64,000 bases of DNA from Streptomyces noursei (lineage in GTDB: Bacteria > Actinomycetota > Actinomycetes > Streptomycetales > Streptomycetaceae): NCBI RefSeq assembly GCF_016917755.1, contig NZ_CP070326.1:9486001-9550000 (forward strand), given 5' to 3'. The translations under genes and the position numbers were made by a program. Under the pieces are notes generated by a model, which ran no database searches, had not been told where the DNA came from, and saw only the letters and a list, made by a program, of their open reading frames with translations. The number at the start of each line of letters is the position of its first letter. Position 1 is the stretch's first letter. Of this stretch, positions 18,603 to 27,676 are shown in pieces.

Positions 18603-18671
18603 GTCCGAGGGGGGACTTGCACCTTACGCACATGCCAGCGATGCGGGGCGAGTTGCGGCTGCCGTAGCCGG
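18603..18671 (+). repeat. Dispersed 68-bp repeat, copy 2
   Basis: It starts GTCCGAGGGGGGACTTGCAC, keeps the ATGCC...GATGCGGGGCGAGTTGCGG block and ends GCCGTAGCCGG. It lies 67 nt after jetD and is the closest relative of copy 3. On the minus strand it would end GTGCAAGTCCCCCCTCGGAC, a T-arm and acceptor-like sequence. One T-loop base is changed compared with copies 1 and 3. Its other flank is unlike theirs. The 120 bases that follow hold no gene. Confidence 0.65.
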
Positions 18672-18792
18672 CGAGAAGGGCATCCGCTGGGGCGGACGCC
18701 CCCTCAACGCCGCAGCCTGACCGACCGCGAACCGCAGCCCCGGAGTGCCGAAAGGGACAAGTTCACGAGAAGGACAGCGACAGAAGGACGGC

Positions 18793-19170
18793 TCAGGAGG
18801 CGGACGGCTCGATGTCCCCCGCAAAGACGATGACCTGGTCGATGAGGCTCCGCCGCAGATGGACGACGTCCGTTCCCGCCAGGCGGGGGCCTCCATCCGG
18901 CGTGGTGAAGACCCACTGGTACCGGGCCCACTCGTCAGGCATGTCCACCGCCGAGCAGCGCACCATCGTGCCGGTCCCCGCCGGGTGGCGCCGGATGTCC
19001 AGCACGAACCGCTCGACCGCCGCGATTCCTTCGCTGCGACCCAACGGCCCCCAGAAGACCACGTCTGAGGTCAGGGCCTGGGAGAGCAAGGCAGTCACAT
19101 AGCTGTCGTCCGAGGCGTTGAACGCGGAGATGAACGTGTCGATCGCGGAGCGTGCAATCTCTTCCTGCAT
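18793..19170 (-). CDS. SnoaL-like (NTF2 fold) protein
   Basis: A 125-residue protein with the SnoaL/DUF4440-like pattern: AIDTFISAFNASDDSYVTALLSQAL as first helices, DVVFWGPLGRSEGIAAVERFV as the pocket-forming segment, then strands VRCSAVDMPDEWARYQWVF and GTDVVHLRRSLIDQVIVFAGD. Such proteins act as small cyclases, isomerases or binding proteins. The substrate is unknown. It stands alone with no operon partner. Confidence 0.75.
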   Translation of the reverse strand: MQEEIARSAIDTFISAFNASDDSYVTALLSQALTSDVVFWGPLGRSEGIAAVERFVLDIRRHPAGTGTMVRCSAVDMPDEWARYQWVFTTPDGGPRLAGTDVVHLRRSLIDQVIVFAGDIEPSAS

Positions 19171-19336
19171 GCCCCAGTAATACCAGCCGTTGCGCGTGCG
19201 CTCGTCCCGCGAGCCGCCTTCCGATCACGGTGAGGTTGTGGACGGGTGAGTGAGGTCTCGGCCGCTGGATTTTGAACGGGTGAGGGCCTTCCGGTTCGGT
19301 GTGGATTGCGACGTCTACACCAACAGAAAGGCCCTC

Positions 19337-20587
19337 GTGCCCCACCGTAATGCACCCCTGACCGAGACCGGACGCCTGCGCCTGGCCCGCTGCGTGGTCG
19401 AGGACGGCTGGCCCCTGCGCCGGGCAGCCGAACGCTTCCAGGTCTCCCCGACCACCGCCCAGCGATGGTCAGACCGCTACCGAGAGCATGGCGAGGCGGG
19501 CATGGCCGACCACTCCAGCCGCCCGCACCGCAGCCCGCACCGAACCCCGACCCGCACCGAACGGCGGATCATCAAAGTCCGGCTCCTGCGCCGGTGGGCC
19601 CGGCCCGCATCGCGGGCCTGCCTCCCGGCTCTGTGCCTGCCCGAGCTGGCCGAGCTGCCCAACCCGCAGGTGACGGCACGCAGGACCCTGCACCACATCG
19701 CCCACCGCGTCCGCAACATCCCACGCCTGGGCGACCTTGCCGCCAGCCGGCTCCACGCGGCCACCGACACGCTCGTGACCAGGGGCCAGTTGCTCCACCT
19801 ACCCGAAAAGCAGGCCGACGACTACGAATTCAACGGGCGGATCCTGCGTCTCGCCGAGGACCTGGCCCTCCTCAGCGCCAACCCCGACCATCTCGTAGAA
19901 GCCTGCGCTCAGCTCGCCTCCATGGACCCGCCGACGGTCGTGTCCCCCGCGCCGAGCCGGACACTGATCCGCGTCGTCGACGACAACCTTGACCCTGACT
20001 ACGACCGTCCAGCCCGGCTCCTGGAGCGCCACTCGGAGCACCGCCGGGCCGAGACCCTGGCCGCCCTCGCCGCCAACCCTCACACCCCGCACGCCGCCGT
20101 CGGTGACGTCCTCCAGGTGCTGCACCCCGCCGAGCTGGTCTGGATCGCCGAGAAGGTCGAAAGCCCTGACTGGTTCATCAACACGGCGGCGGCCGTCCCG
20201 GCCGCAGAGGAGGAAGACGACGGTGTGCTGCGGCTGCTGAGCGACGACGAGCTCGGCAAGCACCCCGACCCCGCAGCCGTCCTGCAGTCCTGGCTCGACT
20301 TCCCCGCCGCCGATGAGATGCTCTCCCGCTCCGATATCTACCGAGCAGTCGTCAAATCCCGCCACCACACCCCGGAGCATCTGCGCCAGATCCCCGCCGA
20401 CGAGATCCTCTGCCGCCACGAACCCGAGGTCGTACTGAAGATGCTGCTGGACCACTGCGGACGCAGCACCGACCGGTGGACGGCACTCGCCGCCGCCATG
20501 TCCTTCCCATACGACGAAGAGAGGATCACATTCGGAGAACTCCTCGACTCCCTGCACGGCGTACCCACCCGAGCACAGACATCCTGA
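19337..20587 (+). pseudogene. Chimeric ORF: IS481 transposase N-terminus fused to the C-terminus of an unknown protein
   Basis: The first 90 codons read PHRNAPLTETGRLRLARCVV and FQVSPTTAQRWSDRYREHGE with a SSRPHRSP linker, the HTH domain of IS481 transposases. The next IS481 segment (GPARIAGL) persists only in the +1 frame, so the transposase is broken near 19.6 kb. The open frame then continues as a roughly 300-residue acidic protein ending FGELLDSLHGVPTRAQ. That part is helical, with repeated helix pairs such as LQSWLDFPAADEMLSRSDIY, and is not recognised. Its last 19 codons recur on the minus strand at 53.3 kb. An IS-mediated truncation of an older gene is the simplest reading. Confidence 0.6.
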
Positions 20588-20778
20588 CCTGGGACCGGTC
20601 GGATGCCGGCGACGTCGAACAGCACGCCTGTCCGAAGTGTGACGCACGGCCGGAATACGAGGCACCCATGCGGAGTACAGGGGGGTGGCTGGGGTAGAGG
20701 CATGCGGTACTTGCGTGGAGCAGTCAGGAGACCCCGGTATGGAACGGCCGGGCGTTGCGCCGACGGCTGGAGGTTCTC

Positions 20779-21585
20779 ATGACGCACGTCGCTACGGAGC
20801 TGGCTCCCTGGGTCAATCTGGAGAAGTATCCCGTTTCGGAACTGGATGGCTCGGCCGGACGAGCGCTGGTCGACGAGGCACGGGCATCGTTCAACGACAC
20901 CAGTCTGGTGGTCCTGGACGACTTCCTCCGGCCGGAGGCAGTCCGGCAAGTGGCGACCCGGTCGCTCAAGGACGCGGAGAGCCTCGGCTTCCGGTTCACC
21001 GGTAGCAACGACGTGTTCCTCGGCACGGGCGAGCCCGCCGCCCCGGTGCACGGACAAGTGGGCCGCGAGCACACCAAGACGACCCTCGCCTACGACCGCA
21101 TCGACGAGTCCTCACCGCTCAAGGCGCTCTACCGCAGCGAGCCGGTGCTCGCGTTCGTCCGCCGGGTCGTGGGCGAACCGGTGTACCGCTCCGCCGATCC
21201 GCTGGGCGCCATGACCGTCCACGTGCACCACGACCGTGACGAGCAGGACTGGCACTTCGATGTGTCGCAGTACACGATCGTCCTGCACATCCTGGCGCCC
21301 GAGAGCGGCGGCGTACTCGAATACGTGCCCCGCTCGCGCGCTCGGGCCGAACAGGACCAGGCCGAACTGCGCGCCATCGCCGGGGGCGAGCGGCATCCGC
21401 TGATCCACGAGCTGCCCACTGTCCCCGGCACGCTCGTCCTGCACTCCGGCAGGAACTCCATGCACCGCGTCACCCCTGTAGAGGGCACGACACCACGGAT
21501 CAGCGCCACCATGTCCTACAACTCGGCACCCGGCGGACAGCTCAACGAGTACACCCGAAGCCTGTACTTCGGCCGGCCCCAGTAG
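20779..21585 (+). CDS. Fe(II)/2-oxoglutarate-dependent oxygenase (BesD/HalD-like family)
   Basis: A 268-residue protein of the family often annotated as BesD-type halogenase. The iron site is visible as QDWHFDVSQYTIVLHIL near residue 155 (His-x-Asp) and a distal His in NSMHRVTPVEGTTPRIS near residue 233, followed by the Arg that binds 2-oxoglutarate. True radical halogenases replace the Asp by Gly to open a halide site. The Asp is intact here, so hydroxylation or desaturation of a small substrate such as a free amino acid is more likely. The ATG follows GGCTGGAGG. No other biosynthetic gene is adjacent. Confidence 0.75.
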   Translation: MTHVATELAPWVNLEKYPVSELDGSAGRALVDEARASFNDTSLVVLDDFLRPEAVRQVATRSLKDAESLGFRFTGSNDVFLGTGEPAAPVHGQVGREHTKTTLAYDRIDESSPLKALYRSEPVLAFVRRVVGEPVYRSADPLGAMTVHVHHDRDEQDWHFDVSQYTIVLHILAPESGGVLEYVPRSRARAEQDQAELRAIAGGERHPLIHELPTVPGTLVLHSGRNSMHRVTPVEGTTPRISATMSYNSAPGGQLNEYTRSLYFGRPQ

Positions 21586-21794
21586 CCAGCCCCCTACCGG
21601 CGTTCAAGGTTGAGAAATGCCGCCGACTTGAGTACCGAAGGTGACCGGCAATTCCTGTCTCGACCCGATCGAGCACGGACTGATCTCTAAGTGGACGGTT
21701 CGTGAGTCTTTGAGTCGTTCTGCGGTCGCCTGATGGTGTGAGGCGGGGGCGGAATCGGCGGGTCCGTGGTGTGGGGTCTGCTGGGGTTGGCGGG

Positions 21795-22639
21795 GTGAGT
21801 GAACGCAAGCCATATCCCAGCGACTTATCGGACGAGCAGTGGTCGTTGATCGAGCCGGTGATCGCTGCGTGGAAGGACCGGCACCGCTCGGTCAGCGGTC
21901 ATCAGGGCGCCTATGACATGCGGGAGATCGTGAACGCGATCCTCTATCAGGGGCGGACCGGTTGTCAGTGGGCCTATCTTCCGCACGACCTGCCGCAGAA
22001 GAGTGCGACGTACTACTACTTCGCCGCCTGGCGGGACGACGGAACCGACCAGGTCATTCATGAACTCCTGCGCTGCCAGGTCCGTGAACGCGCCCGCCGA
22101 TTAGAGGACCCGACTCTGGTGGTGCTGGACACCCAGAGTGTCCACGCGGCCGTCGGGGTCCCCGCCGCCACGACTGGCTACGATCCGGCCAAACGAGTGC
22201 CGGGCCGCAAACGCGGCGTGGCAGTTGACGTCCTCGGCCTGGTCATCGCGGTCGCCGTCCTCGCCGCGAACGTCCACGACAACACCGCGGGCATCGCCCT
22301 GCTGGACCAGGTCGCCGAGCACACCGGCGACACCGTCCGCAAAGCCCTGGTCGACCAGGGCTTCAAGAACCAGGTCGTCGAACACGGCGCCGGCCTGGGC
22401 ATCGACGTCGAGATCGTCGAACGCGACCCCGGCTACCGGGGATTCCTGCCGCAACCGAAGCGGTGAGAGTCGAGCAGACCTACGGCATCCTGATACTGCA
22501 CCGACGCCTGGTCCGTGACTACGAGCACCGCACCGCCTCGTCCGCCTCCCGCGTCTATTGGGCGATGTCCCATGTCATGATCCGCCGTCTCACCGGCACG
22601 AACACCTCCACCTGGCGCGAGGAGGCGGTAAGCGCGTGA
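21795..22639 (+). pseudogene. IS5-family transposase, disrupted by a one-base frameshift
   Basis: The first frame (GTG start) reads KPYPSDLSDEQWSLIEPVI, then GRTGCQWAYLPHDLP, TQSVHAAVGVP (first catalytic Asp in VLDTQS), AVLAANVHDN (second Asp) and ends RGFLPQPKR. The normal continuation W-R-V-E-Q is lost because one G is missing at 22463-22470, giving TGA. The remaining codons (EQTYGILILHRRLVRDYEHR...) follow in the next frame and carry the catalytic Glu. No obvious slippery heptamer exists, so this looks like a mutation rather than programmed frameshifting. Confidence 0.85.
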
Positions 22640-23034
22640 ACGTTCGCCCCCTCCTTGAGGCACTGGACCTGCAAGAGGAAGCCGCCCGGGCCCTGGCTGA
22701 CGACCTTCGCGCGCAGATCGACGACCTGCAGACCCGGCTGCGGGAGGCCGAGACACACCTCGAGCACCTCGCGATCACCCGCAAGACCGTCACCAGCCTC
22801 GCCGACCAGCTCCCCGCACCCCCACCCGAACTGCCCGAGCACCCGGACTACCCGCGCATCCTCGCCGCCTTCAACGAGTCGACCGGCCCCCTGCGAGCCA
22901 AGGACGTCTGCCAGGCCCTTGGCCATGAACTGCTGCCGAAGAACGTCGAAGGCACCCGGGCCAAACTGAAGCGCCTGGTCAAACTCGGCATCCTCACCGA
23001 AGCCGACACCGGCTGCTTTACCCGGCGACAGTAG
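22636..23034 (+). CDS. IS5 passenger protein, coiled coil plus winged-helix-like domain
   Basis: A 132-residue protein carried inside the IS. Residues about 5-55 form a coiled coil (LRAQIDDLQTRLREAETHLEHL). The C-terminal 60 residues (LRAKDVCQALGHELLPKNVEGTRAKLKRLVKLGILTEADTG in outline) look like a small winged-helix domain. The GTG overlaps the transposase stop. Similar passengers accompany many Streptomyces IS5 elements. A role in regulating transposition or binding the ends is inferred, not shown. Confidence 0.7.
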   Translation: MNVRPLLEALDLQEEAARALADDLRAQIDDLQTRLREAETHLEHLAITRKTVTSLADQLPAPPPELPEHPDYPRILAAFNESTGPLRAKDVCQALGHELLPKNVEGTRAKLKRLVKLGILTEADTGCFTRRQ

Positions 23035-23107
23035 CCGGCACCGCGGCCACCACACCTGTCCCAAGCCTCACTTCGAAACGGACATCAACTCACGAACCGC
23101 CCACTAA

Positions 23108-23593
23108 GAGGTCCCTCACTCCCGAGCGCGTCGCAATCCGCGTAGGCCGGTCCGTCCGAGTTCCCGAACCCGCTGTTCACGCCTACCTGGCGGAATCGCG
23201 CTCTGCGGTGACGTCACCGAATCCGCCTTCCTGATGTCCGAGTCCTCATGCCCGCGCGGTGTGTCGAAGTCGACTGAGAACAGGCCGCATTGCTGCATGC
23301 TGGGCTCGGGCAGCGTGATGCGCTGGTCCTTGTAGATCGGCGCGCGCTGCGCCGGCTTCGGCGGGGCGCCGGCTTCTCCTGACGCGTCGAGCAGCGGCAA
23401 GCCCGACGACAAACCGACTCGCCTGACGCAGCGTCCGCCGGACAGACCGGCACAGCAGCCCCATCCCACTGCCTGGGGCCTACGGGCCTGCGGCCGGTCC
23501 CGGGCGTGGGCTGTGTGCCTGGCCGTGGGCAGCGGGAGCCGGCCTCATTTGCCTGCGGGCGCCTACGGGCTTGCATCACATGCATCACATGCG
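23108..23593. other. Gene-poor stretch between IS and two-component system
   Basis: About 490 bases. A minus-strand frame of 117 codons (23116-23469) contains RAPIYKDQRITLPEPSMQQC but has no ribosome-binding site and no family I recognise. A short direct repeat, GCATCACAT, occurs twice in tandem near 23575. I see no supported gene. Confidence 0.4.
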
Positions 23594-24199
23594 TCAGATC
23601 CACCCGCGTTGCTGTGCTACGTGCACTGCCGCATGTCGGTTCTCGGCGCCCAGCTTGGTGGTGGCGGAGGACAGGTAGTTGCGGACGGTCCCCGGTGCCA
23701 GGGCGGCTCGTTCGGCGACCTCCTCGATCGGGGCGCCGTCGGTTGCCAAGGAGAGGATGTCCGCCTCGCGGGCGCTGAGCGGGGACGCTCCTGCGCTGAT
23801 GGCGTCGGCGGCGAGTATCGGGTCGATGTAGCGGTTGCCGGCGTTGACGGTGCGGATGATGGTGGCGAGTTGGTGGGCGGAGACGGTTTTGAGGACGAAG
23901 CCCTTGACGCCGTGGGTCAGGGCGCGTTTGAGGGGGCCGGGCAGGCCGTGACTTGTGACGATCATGGTCTTGCAGTCCGGGAGGGATGTGGTGAGTTCCT
24001 CGACGACGGCCACGCCGTCCTTGCCCGGCATCTGGAGATCGAGCACGGCGACGTCCGGCTTGTGGCGCAGCGCCATGGTGACGGCTTCGGGGCCGGTGGC
24101 CGCCTCGGCGACGATGTCGAGGTCTTCCTCCAGGGCGAGCAGTGCGGCGAAGGCGCCTCGGATGAGGTGCTCGTCGTCGGCCAGGAGAATGCGGATCAT
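23594..24199 (-). CDS. NarL/DesR-type response regulator
   Basis: A 201-residue response regulator. The receiver domain spans residues about 1-120: LLADDEHLIR acidic pair, phospho-acceptor Asp in VAVLDLQMPGKDG, Thr in MIVTSHG and Lys in GFVLKTVSAHQL. The C-terminal LuxR HTH reads LSAREADILSLATDGAPIEEVAERAALAPGTVRNYLSSA. It is closest to the DesR/LiaR-like group. The ATG overlaps the histidine-kinase stop. As last gene of a four-gene operon with an ABC transporter and next to a RiPP locus, it probably senses membrane or peptide stress and controls the transporter or the cluster. Confidence 0.93.
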   Translation of the reverse strand: MIRILLADDEHLIRGAFAALLALEEDLDIVAEAATGPEAVTMALRHKPDVAVLDLQMPGKDGVAVVEELTTSLPDCKTMIVTSHGLPGPLKRALTHGVKGFVLKTVSAHQLATIIRTVNAGNRYIDPILAADAISAGASPLSAREADILSLATDGAPIEEVAERAALAPGTVRNYLSSATTKLGAENRHAAVHVAQQRGWI

Positions 24200-25407
24200 C
24201 GGTTGTCCTGTCTCGGAAGGTGCACGGTGAGTCGGTAGGTGGGGCCGGCTTCGCGGCCGTGGCTCACGGTTCCGCCGAGCGGTGCCAGTCGTTCGACGAG
24301 CCCGGCCAGGCCGTTGCCGCGCTCGGACGCGGTCTGCTGGCCGGTTCCGTCGTTGATGATGTCCAGGCGGGTGGGGCCGTGCCCGGTCCCGGTGAGCCGG
24401 ATGGTGCAGGTACTCGCCTGCGCATGGCGCAACACGTTGGTGACGCCTTCGCGGACGGCCCAGCCGAGGGCGGTCTGGGCTTCCTGTGGCAGAGGGACAT
24501 CGCCCTCCCGGTGGATGCGGCAGGAGACGCCCGCGGCTTCCAGCACGGCTTGGGCCCCTTGCAACTCGGTGGTCAGATCGGTGGTGCGGTATCCGTTGAC
24601 CACTTCTCTGATCTCGTGGTGAAGACCGCGGGTGAGGCTCTGCACGTGGGCCATCTCGGACCGGGCCTCGGGGGCCTGCGCGAGGCGCTCCGCGAGTTCG
24701 GCCTTCAGAGCGATCACCGAGAGGTCGCTGCCGATGACGTCGTGCAGGTCTCGCGCGAATCGGAGGCGCTCCTCGGCGATCACGAGCCGTGTCTGCGCCT
24801 CGCGGGCGGCGTTCAACTGCCACAGCACGGTGAGGAACCACATCGAGGACCGCATCAGGCTTCCGATGACGACCCAGGTGGCCGCCGTGAACGCCAGGAC
24901 GGCGGGGGCGGCGGCGCGGTCGGCGACCAGGACTGCGCCGCCGGCCAGGACCGACTCGCCGACGGCCACCGCCGTGTAGGCGCGGCGCCCCATGGCGGAG
25001 GACAGGGCGAACGACAGGGGCAGCGCCACCATGATGGAGGCCGGGATCAGGCTGCGGGTGCTGTCGAGCAGGCCGACGTCGTGGGCCCAGGGAAGCAGGG
25101 CCAGTTCGAGCAGTGTCACGGCCGCCATGGCGCCGATGAGGGTGGCGGAGTGTCTGGCCCGGCCGATGCTGTAGGCGACGGCGGTGGTGGCGCCGAGCCC
25201 TTGCAGCGCGGTGAGCGTGGCGATGGCCCAGCCGATGGCGGGCGGGAGCCGGTCGGCGTCCGCATGGTCCAGGTGGGAGAGGAGCGGCCAGAGCAGGGAG
25301 GCGAGCAGCAGCCACGGAATGAGGCACAGCATCCAGCGGGTGTGCGCGGTGGCCCGCTTCACGTCGATCTGGTGGCGGGCCTGCGCAGCACCCGATGCCG
25401 TACTCAC
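24196..25407 (-). CDS. Membrane sensor histidine kinase (HPK7, DesK-like)
   Basis: A 403-residue kinase. About five to six transmembrane helices occupy residues 20-180. The phosphorylation site EERLRFARDLHDVIGSDLSVIALKAELAERL near residue 205 is the HisKA_3 type. The ATPase has ALGWAVREGVTNVLRHAQAS (N box) and a reduced G box, RGNGLAGLVERLAPLGGTV. There is no large extracellular loop, so it is of the intramembrane-sensing kind often paired with ABC transporters. The GTG start overlaps the upstream permease stop. Confidence 0.92.
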   Translation of the reverse strand: MSTASGAAQARHQIDVKRATAHTRWMLCLIPWLLLASLLWPLLSHLDHADADRLPPAIGWAIATLTALQGLGATTAVAYSIGRARHSATLIGAMAAVTLLELALLPWAHDVGLLDSTRSLIPASIMVALPLSFALSSAMGRRAYTAVAVGESVLAGGAVLVADRAAAPAVLAFTAATWVVIGSLMRSSMWFLTVLWQLNAAREAQTRLVIAEERLRFARDLHDVIGSDLSVIALKAELAERLAQAPEARSEMAHVQSLTRGLHHEIREVVNGYRTTDLTTELQGAQAVLEAAGVSCRIHREGDVPLPQEAQTALGWAVREGVTNVLRHAQASTCTIRLTGTGHGPTRLDIINDGTGQQTASERGNGLAGLVERLAPLGGTVSHGREAGPTYRLTVHLPRQDNR

Positions 25408-26171
25408 GTGCGCGGTTCCCAACGGAAGTTGCGGTGTGCGCCCCAGGCGGCGAGAGCCGTCCAGGCCAGTAGCGTCACGATTGCGATCAATGTGTCGGCC
25501 GGGCCGGCGTGCTGCCCCGTCCAACCGGAACGCACCAGTTCGGTGACGGGGGTGAGCGGGAAGAAGCGCAGTACGTCGCCCATGGCGTCGGGGAGCACCT
25601 CCAGCGGAACGAGTGTGCCGGAGGTGAGCAGGAGCAGCAGGAAGCCGATGGTGCTGATGCCTTGTGCGCTTTCCGCGGTGCGGGCGGCGGCGGTGCTGAG
25701 TGCGGCGATGGCGGCGGTGAGGACCGCGCCGAGCAGCACGCCGAGCAGGACCAGGTGCGGGGCGGCCGGTGCGCCGAGCCCGGCGATGGCCGAAACCGCG
25801 GTGGCTATCAGGGCGAACTGGAAAACGGCCGCCATGGTCATGGGCACGGCAGGGCTGGCCAGGATGACGAGGTCGCTGACTTCTCCGGTGCGCAGGCGTT
25901 TGAGAACGTGCTCCTCGCGGCGCAGTACATAGGTCCCGACGAGCGGCGCGTACAAGGCCATGACCAGGACGATTCCGGCACTGGTGGAGATCATGACCTG
26001 GCCCATGGCGAGCCCGGCCCCTTCGAGGTCGAACTGCTTCATGACCGTCGTGGTGCCCATGGTGATCATGGCGGGGATCACCAGGACGTTGAACAGGTTG
26101 CTCTTGCTGCGCAGGAAGAGGGTGAGTTCGACCCTGGAGAGCGCGGCGAGGTGCGTGGTGGCGTTGCTCAT
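25404..26171 (-). CDS. ABC-2 type transporter permease
   Basis: A 255-residue membrane protein with six hydrophobic segments. It begins ALSRVELTLFLRSKSNLFNV, the amphipathic N-terminal helix seen in ABC-2 permeases, and contains RREEHVLKRLRTGEVSDLVI, a motif of drug-export permeases. It pairs with the ATPase directly upstream (ATGA overlap). With no dedicated substrate gene in its own operon, export of the divergently encoded peptide or immunity against it is the best inference. Confidence 0.9.
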   Translation of the reverse strand: MSNATTHLAALSRVELTLFLRSKSNLFNVLVIPAMITMGTTTVMKQFDLEGAGLAMGQVMISTSAGIVLVMALYAPLVGTYVLRREEHVLKRLRTGEVSDLVILASPAVPMTMAAVFQFALIATAVSAIAGLGAPAAPHLVLLGVLLGAVLTAAIAALSTAAARTAESAQGISTIGFLLLLLTSGTLVPLEVLPDAMGDVLRFFPLTPVTELVRSGWTGQHAGPADTLIAIVTLLAWTALAAWGAHRNFRWEPRT

Positions 26172-27121
26172 ACGGGTTCCTTCGTTTCCTTCCGGGCGAT
26201 GCGCAGGAACGCCTCCTCCAGCGAGGCGGAACTGGCGTGCAGCTCCTCCAGTTCGAGGTGCCTGTCCCGGGCCCAGTTGAGAACCTCGGTCGCGGTGTGT
26301 TGCAGCTGGTCGGTGAGGAGTTCGACGCGGTCGGTGGCGACGGTGACTTCCGCCTGCAGTACGGCGGAGTGCGGCAGGTCGTCGGGGGTGAGGCCGGGTG
26401 GGAGGCGGAAGCCGAGGGTGGAGGGATGGGCGGCGACGATCGCGGCGACCGTGCCGGTCACCGCGATCTGCCCGGCGTGCATGATCGCCAGCCGGTCGGC
26501 GAGCCGCTCGGCCTCTTCGAGGTGATGCGTGGTGAGCACGATGGTGGTGCCCTCGGCCTGCAGCTCCTCGATGGTCCGCCAGGTGTCATGGCGGCCCTCG
26601 GGATCCATCCCGGTGGTGGGCTCGTCCAGGAACAGCAGCTCGGGCCGGCCGAGTGTGGCGAGAGCCAGGTCGAGGCGCCGTCGCTCGCCGCCGGAGAGGT
26701 TCTTGACCGCGACGTCCCTGCGTCCGGTCAGGCCCACCATGGCGGCCGCTTCGGCGTCCGGGCGGGGCGCCGTGGTGCAGGACGCCCACATCCGGATCGT
26801 CTCCGCCACGGTCAGGTCGCTGGGGAAGCCGCCCTGTTGCAGCATCACGCCGGTGCGGGGGCGCACCCTTGCCCGGTCGCGTACGGGGTCGAGGTTGCCG
26901 AACAGTCTGATCGTGCCCTTGGTGGCCGGTGCCAGTCCTTCGAGGAGTTCGACCGTGGAGGTCTTGCCCGCCCCGTTGGTGCCCAGCAGGGCGAACAGCT
27001 CGCCTTGCGCGACGGTGAGGTCGATGCCGCGGACCGCGTCGAATCCGCGCTCCCCCTCGCCTCCGTACCGGCGCCAGAGCCCTATGGCGTCGATCACATT
27101 TTGCTGTTCATTGACTTCCAT
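26168..27121 (-). CDS. ABC transporter ATP-binding protein (drug/peptide exporter type)
   Basis: A 317-residue DrrA-like ATPase. Walker A GTNGAGKTS near residue 48, Q-loop in VMLQQGGFP, signature NLSGGERRRLDLALA near residue 142, Walker B LLFLDEPTTGMDPEG, and the H-loop LTTHHLEEAERLADR. A roughly 90-residue C-terminal extension is typical of multidrug and lantibiotic-immunity ATPases. First gene of the leftward operon. Its start faces the first precursor-peptide gene, with 239 bases between them holding both promoters. Confidence 0.93.
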   Translation of the reverse strand: MEVNEQQNVIDAIGLWRRYGGEGERGFDAVRGIDLTVAQGELFALLGTNGAGKTSTVELLEGLAPATKGTIRLFGNLDPVRDRARVRPRTGVMLQQGGFPSDLTVAETIRMWASCTTAPRPDAEAAAMVGLTGRRDVAVKNLSGGERRRLDLALATLGRPELLFLDEPTTGMDPEGRHDTWRTIEELQAEGTTIVLTTHHLEEAERLADRLAIMHAGQIAVTGTVAAIVAAHPSTLGFRLPPGLTPDDLPHSAVLQAEVTVATDRVELLTDQLQHTATEVLNWARDRHLELEELHASSASLEEAFLRIARKETKEPV

Positions 27122-27360
27122 GGCTCAATCTTTGCCATTTATAGACTCTTTGCATAGTGAACAGCCTCATGGGTTCGTATGACACCTGTCACGGCCACAC
27201 GTGACAACTGTCAGTGATCACTAAGGCGCGCTCCGCATTTTCCTGTGACCTGCGCCATACCTCATTTCTGCACATGGGTGCTTGTATCCCCCTGCCGCCA
27301 GACACTCCTGACGATCCGTCAGGCGGCTTGGATCCCAGAACACCGAAAGCGAGCATTCGC

Positions 27361-27561
27361 ATGACCGAGATCGTTTCCTTCGTCAACGGCCTGGACCTCG
27401 GAGCCATCGAGACGGGCGAGGCCCACTCCGACCAGACCCCGGTCCTGGCGACTCCCGCCGCCGCTCTCGCGGCCATCGGCGGCGCCAAGGCCGTCGGCGC
27501 CTTCGTCGGCGGCGCCACCGTGGTCGGCGGTGCCTACGCCCTCGGCCGCGCGGTCGGCTGA
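27361..27561 (+). CDS. Linaridin-like RiPP precursor peptide 1
   Basis: A 66-residue peptide with an acidic N-terminal half and a Gly/Ala/Val-rich C-terminal half (residues 30-66) that contains GGAKAVGAFVGGATVVGG. TPVLATPAA at residues 26-34 resembles the leader-core junction of cypemycin precursor, where TPAM is followed by the core ATPATP. SFVNGLDL near the N-terminus recalls the FANxxL leader motif. If cut before Ala30 the core is 37 residues. It has no Cys, so an aminovinyl-cysteine ring cannot form. There are only two Thr and no Ser in the core. It is followed at once by a second precursor and then linH/linL-like genes. Confidence 0.75.
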   Translation: MTEIVSFVNGLDLGAIETGEAHSDQTPVLATPAAALAAIGGAKAVGAFVGGATVVGGAYALGRAVG

Positions 27562-27676
27562 CCGGGGCCGCACCGGTCCTGCCGGCCCGGCCGGCTCCCT
27601 TTCCGCAGCACCACCGCATTCACCCTGGCCGCGTCCGGGCACCGCACCGGCCCCGGCCACCCGAAAGGACACGAAC

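Larger units (their letters stand above)
21691..23104 (+). mobile_element. IS5-type insertion sequence with passenger gene
   Basis: The element is bounded by near-perfect terminal inverted repeats: GTGGACGGTTCGTGAGT at the left and, inverted, GTGGGCGGTTCGTGAGT at the right. A 3-bp TAA target duplication flanks both ends (21688-21690 and 23105-23107). The 1414 bp contain a transposase gene interrupted by a frameshift and a downstream passenger ORF coupled by a GTGA overlap. The clean ends and target duplication indicate relatively recent insertion. Confidence 0.85.

Noticed and set aside
20779..21585. Radical halogenase call for the 2-oxoglutarate enzyme
   Set aside because: The His-x-Asp motif is intact; halogenases need Gly or Ala at the Asp position.
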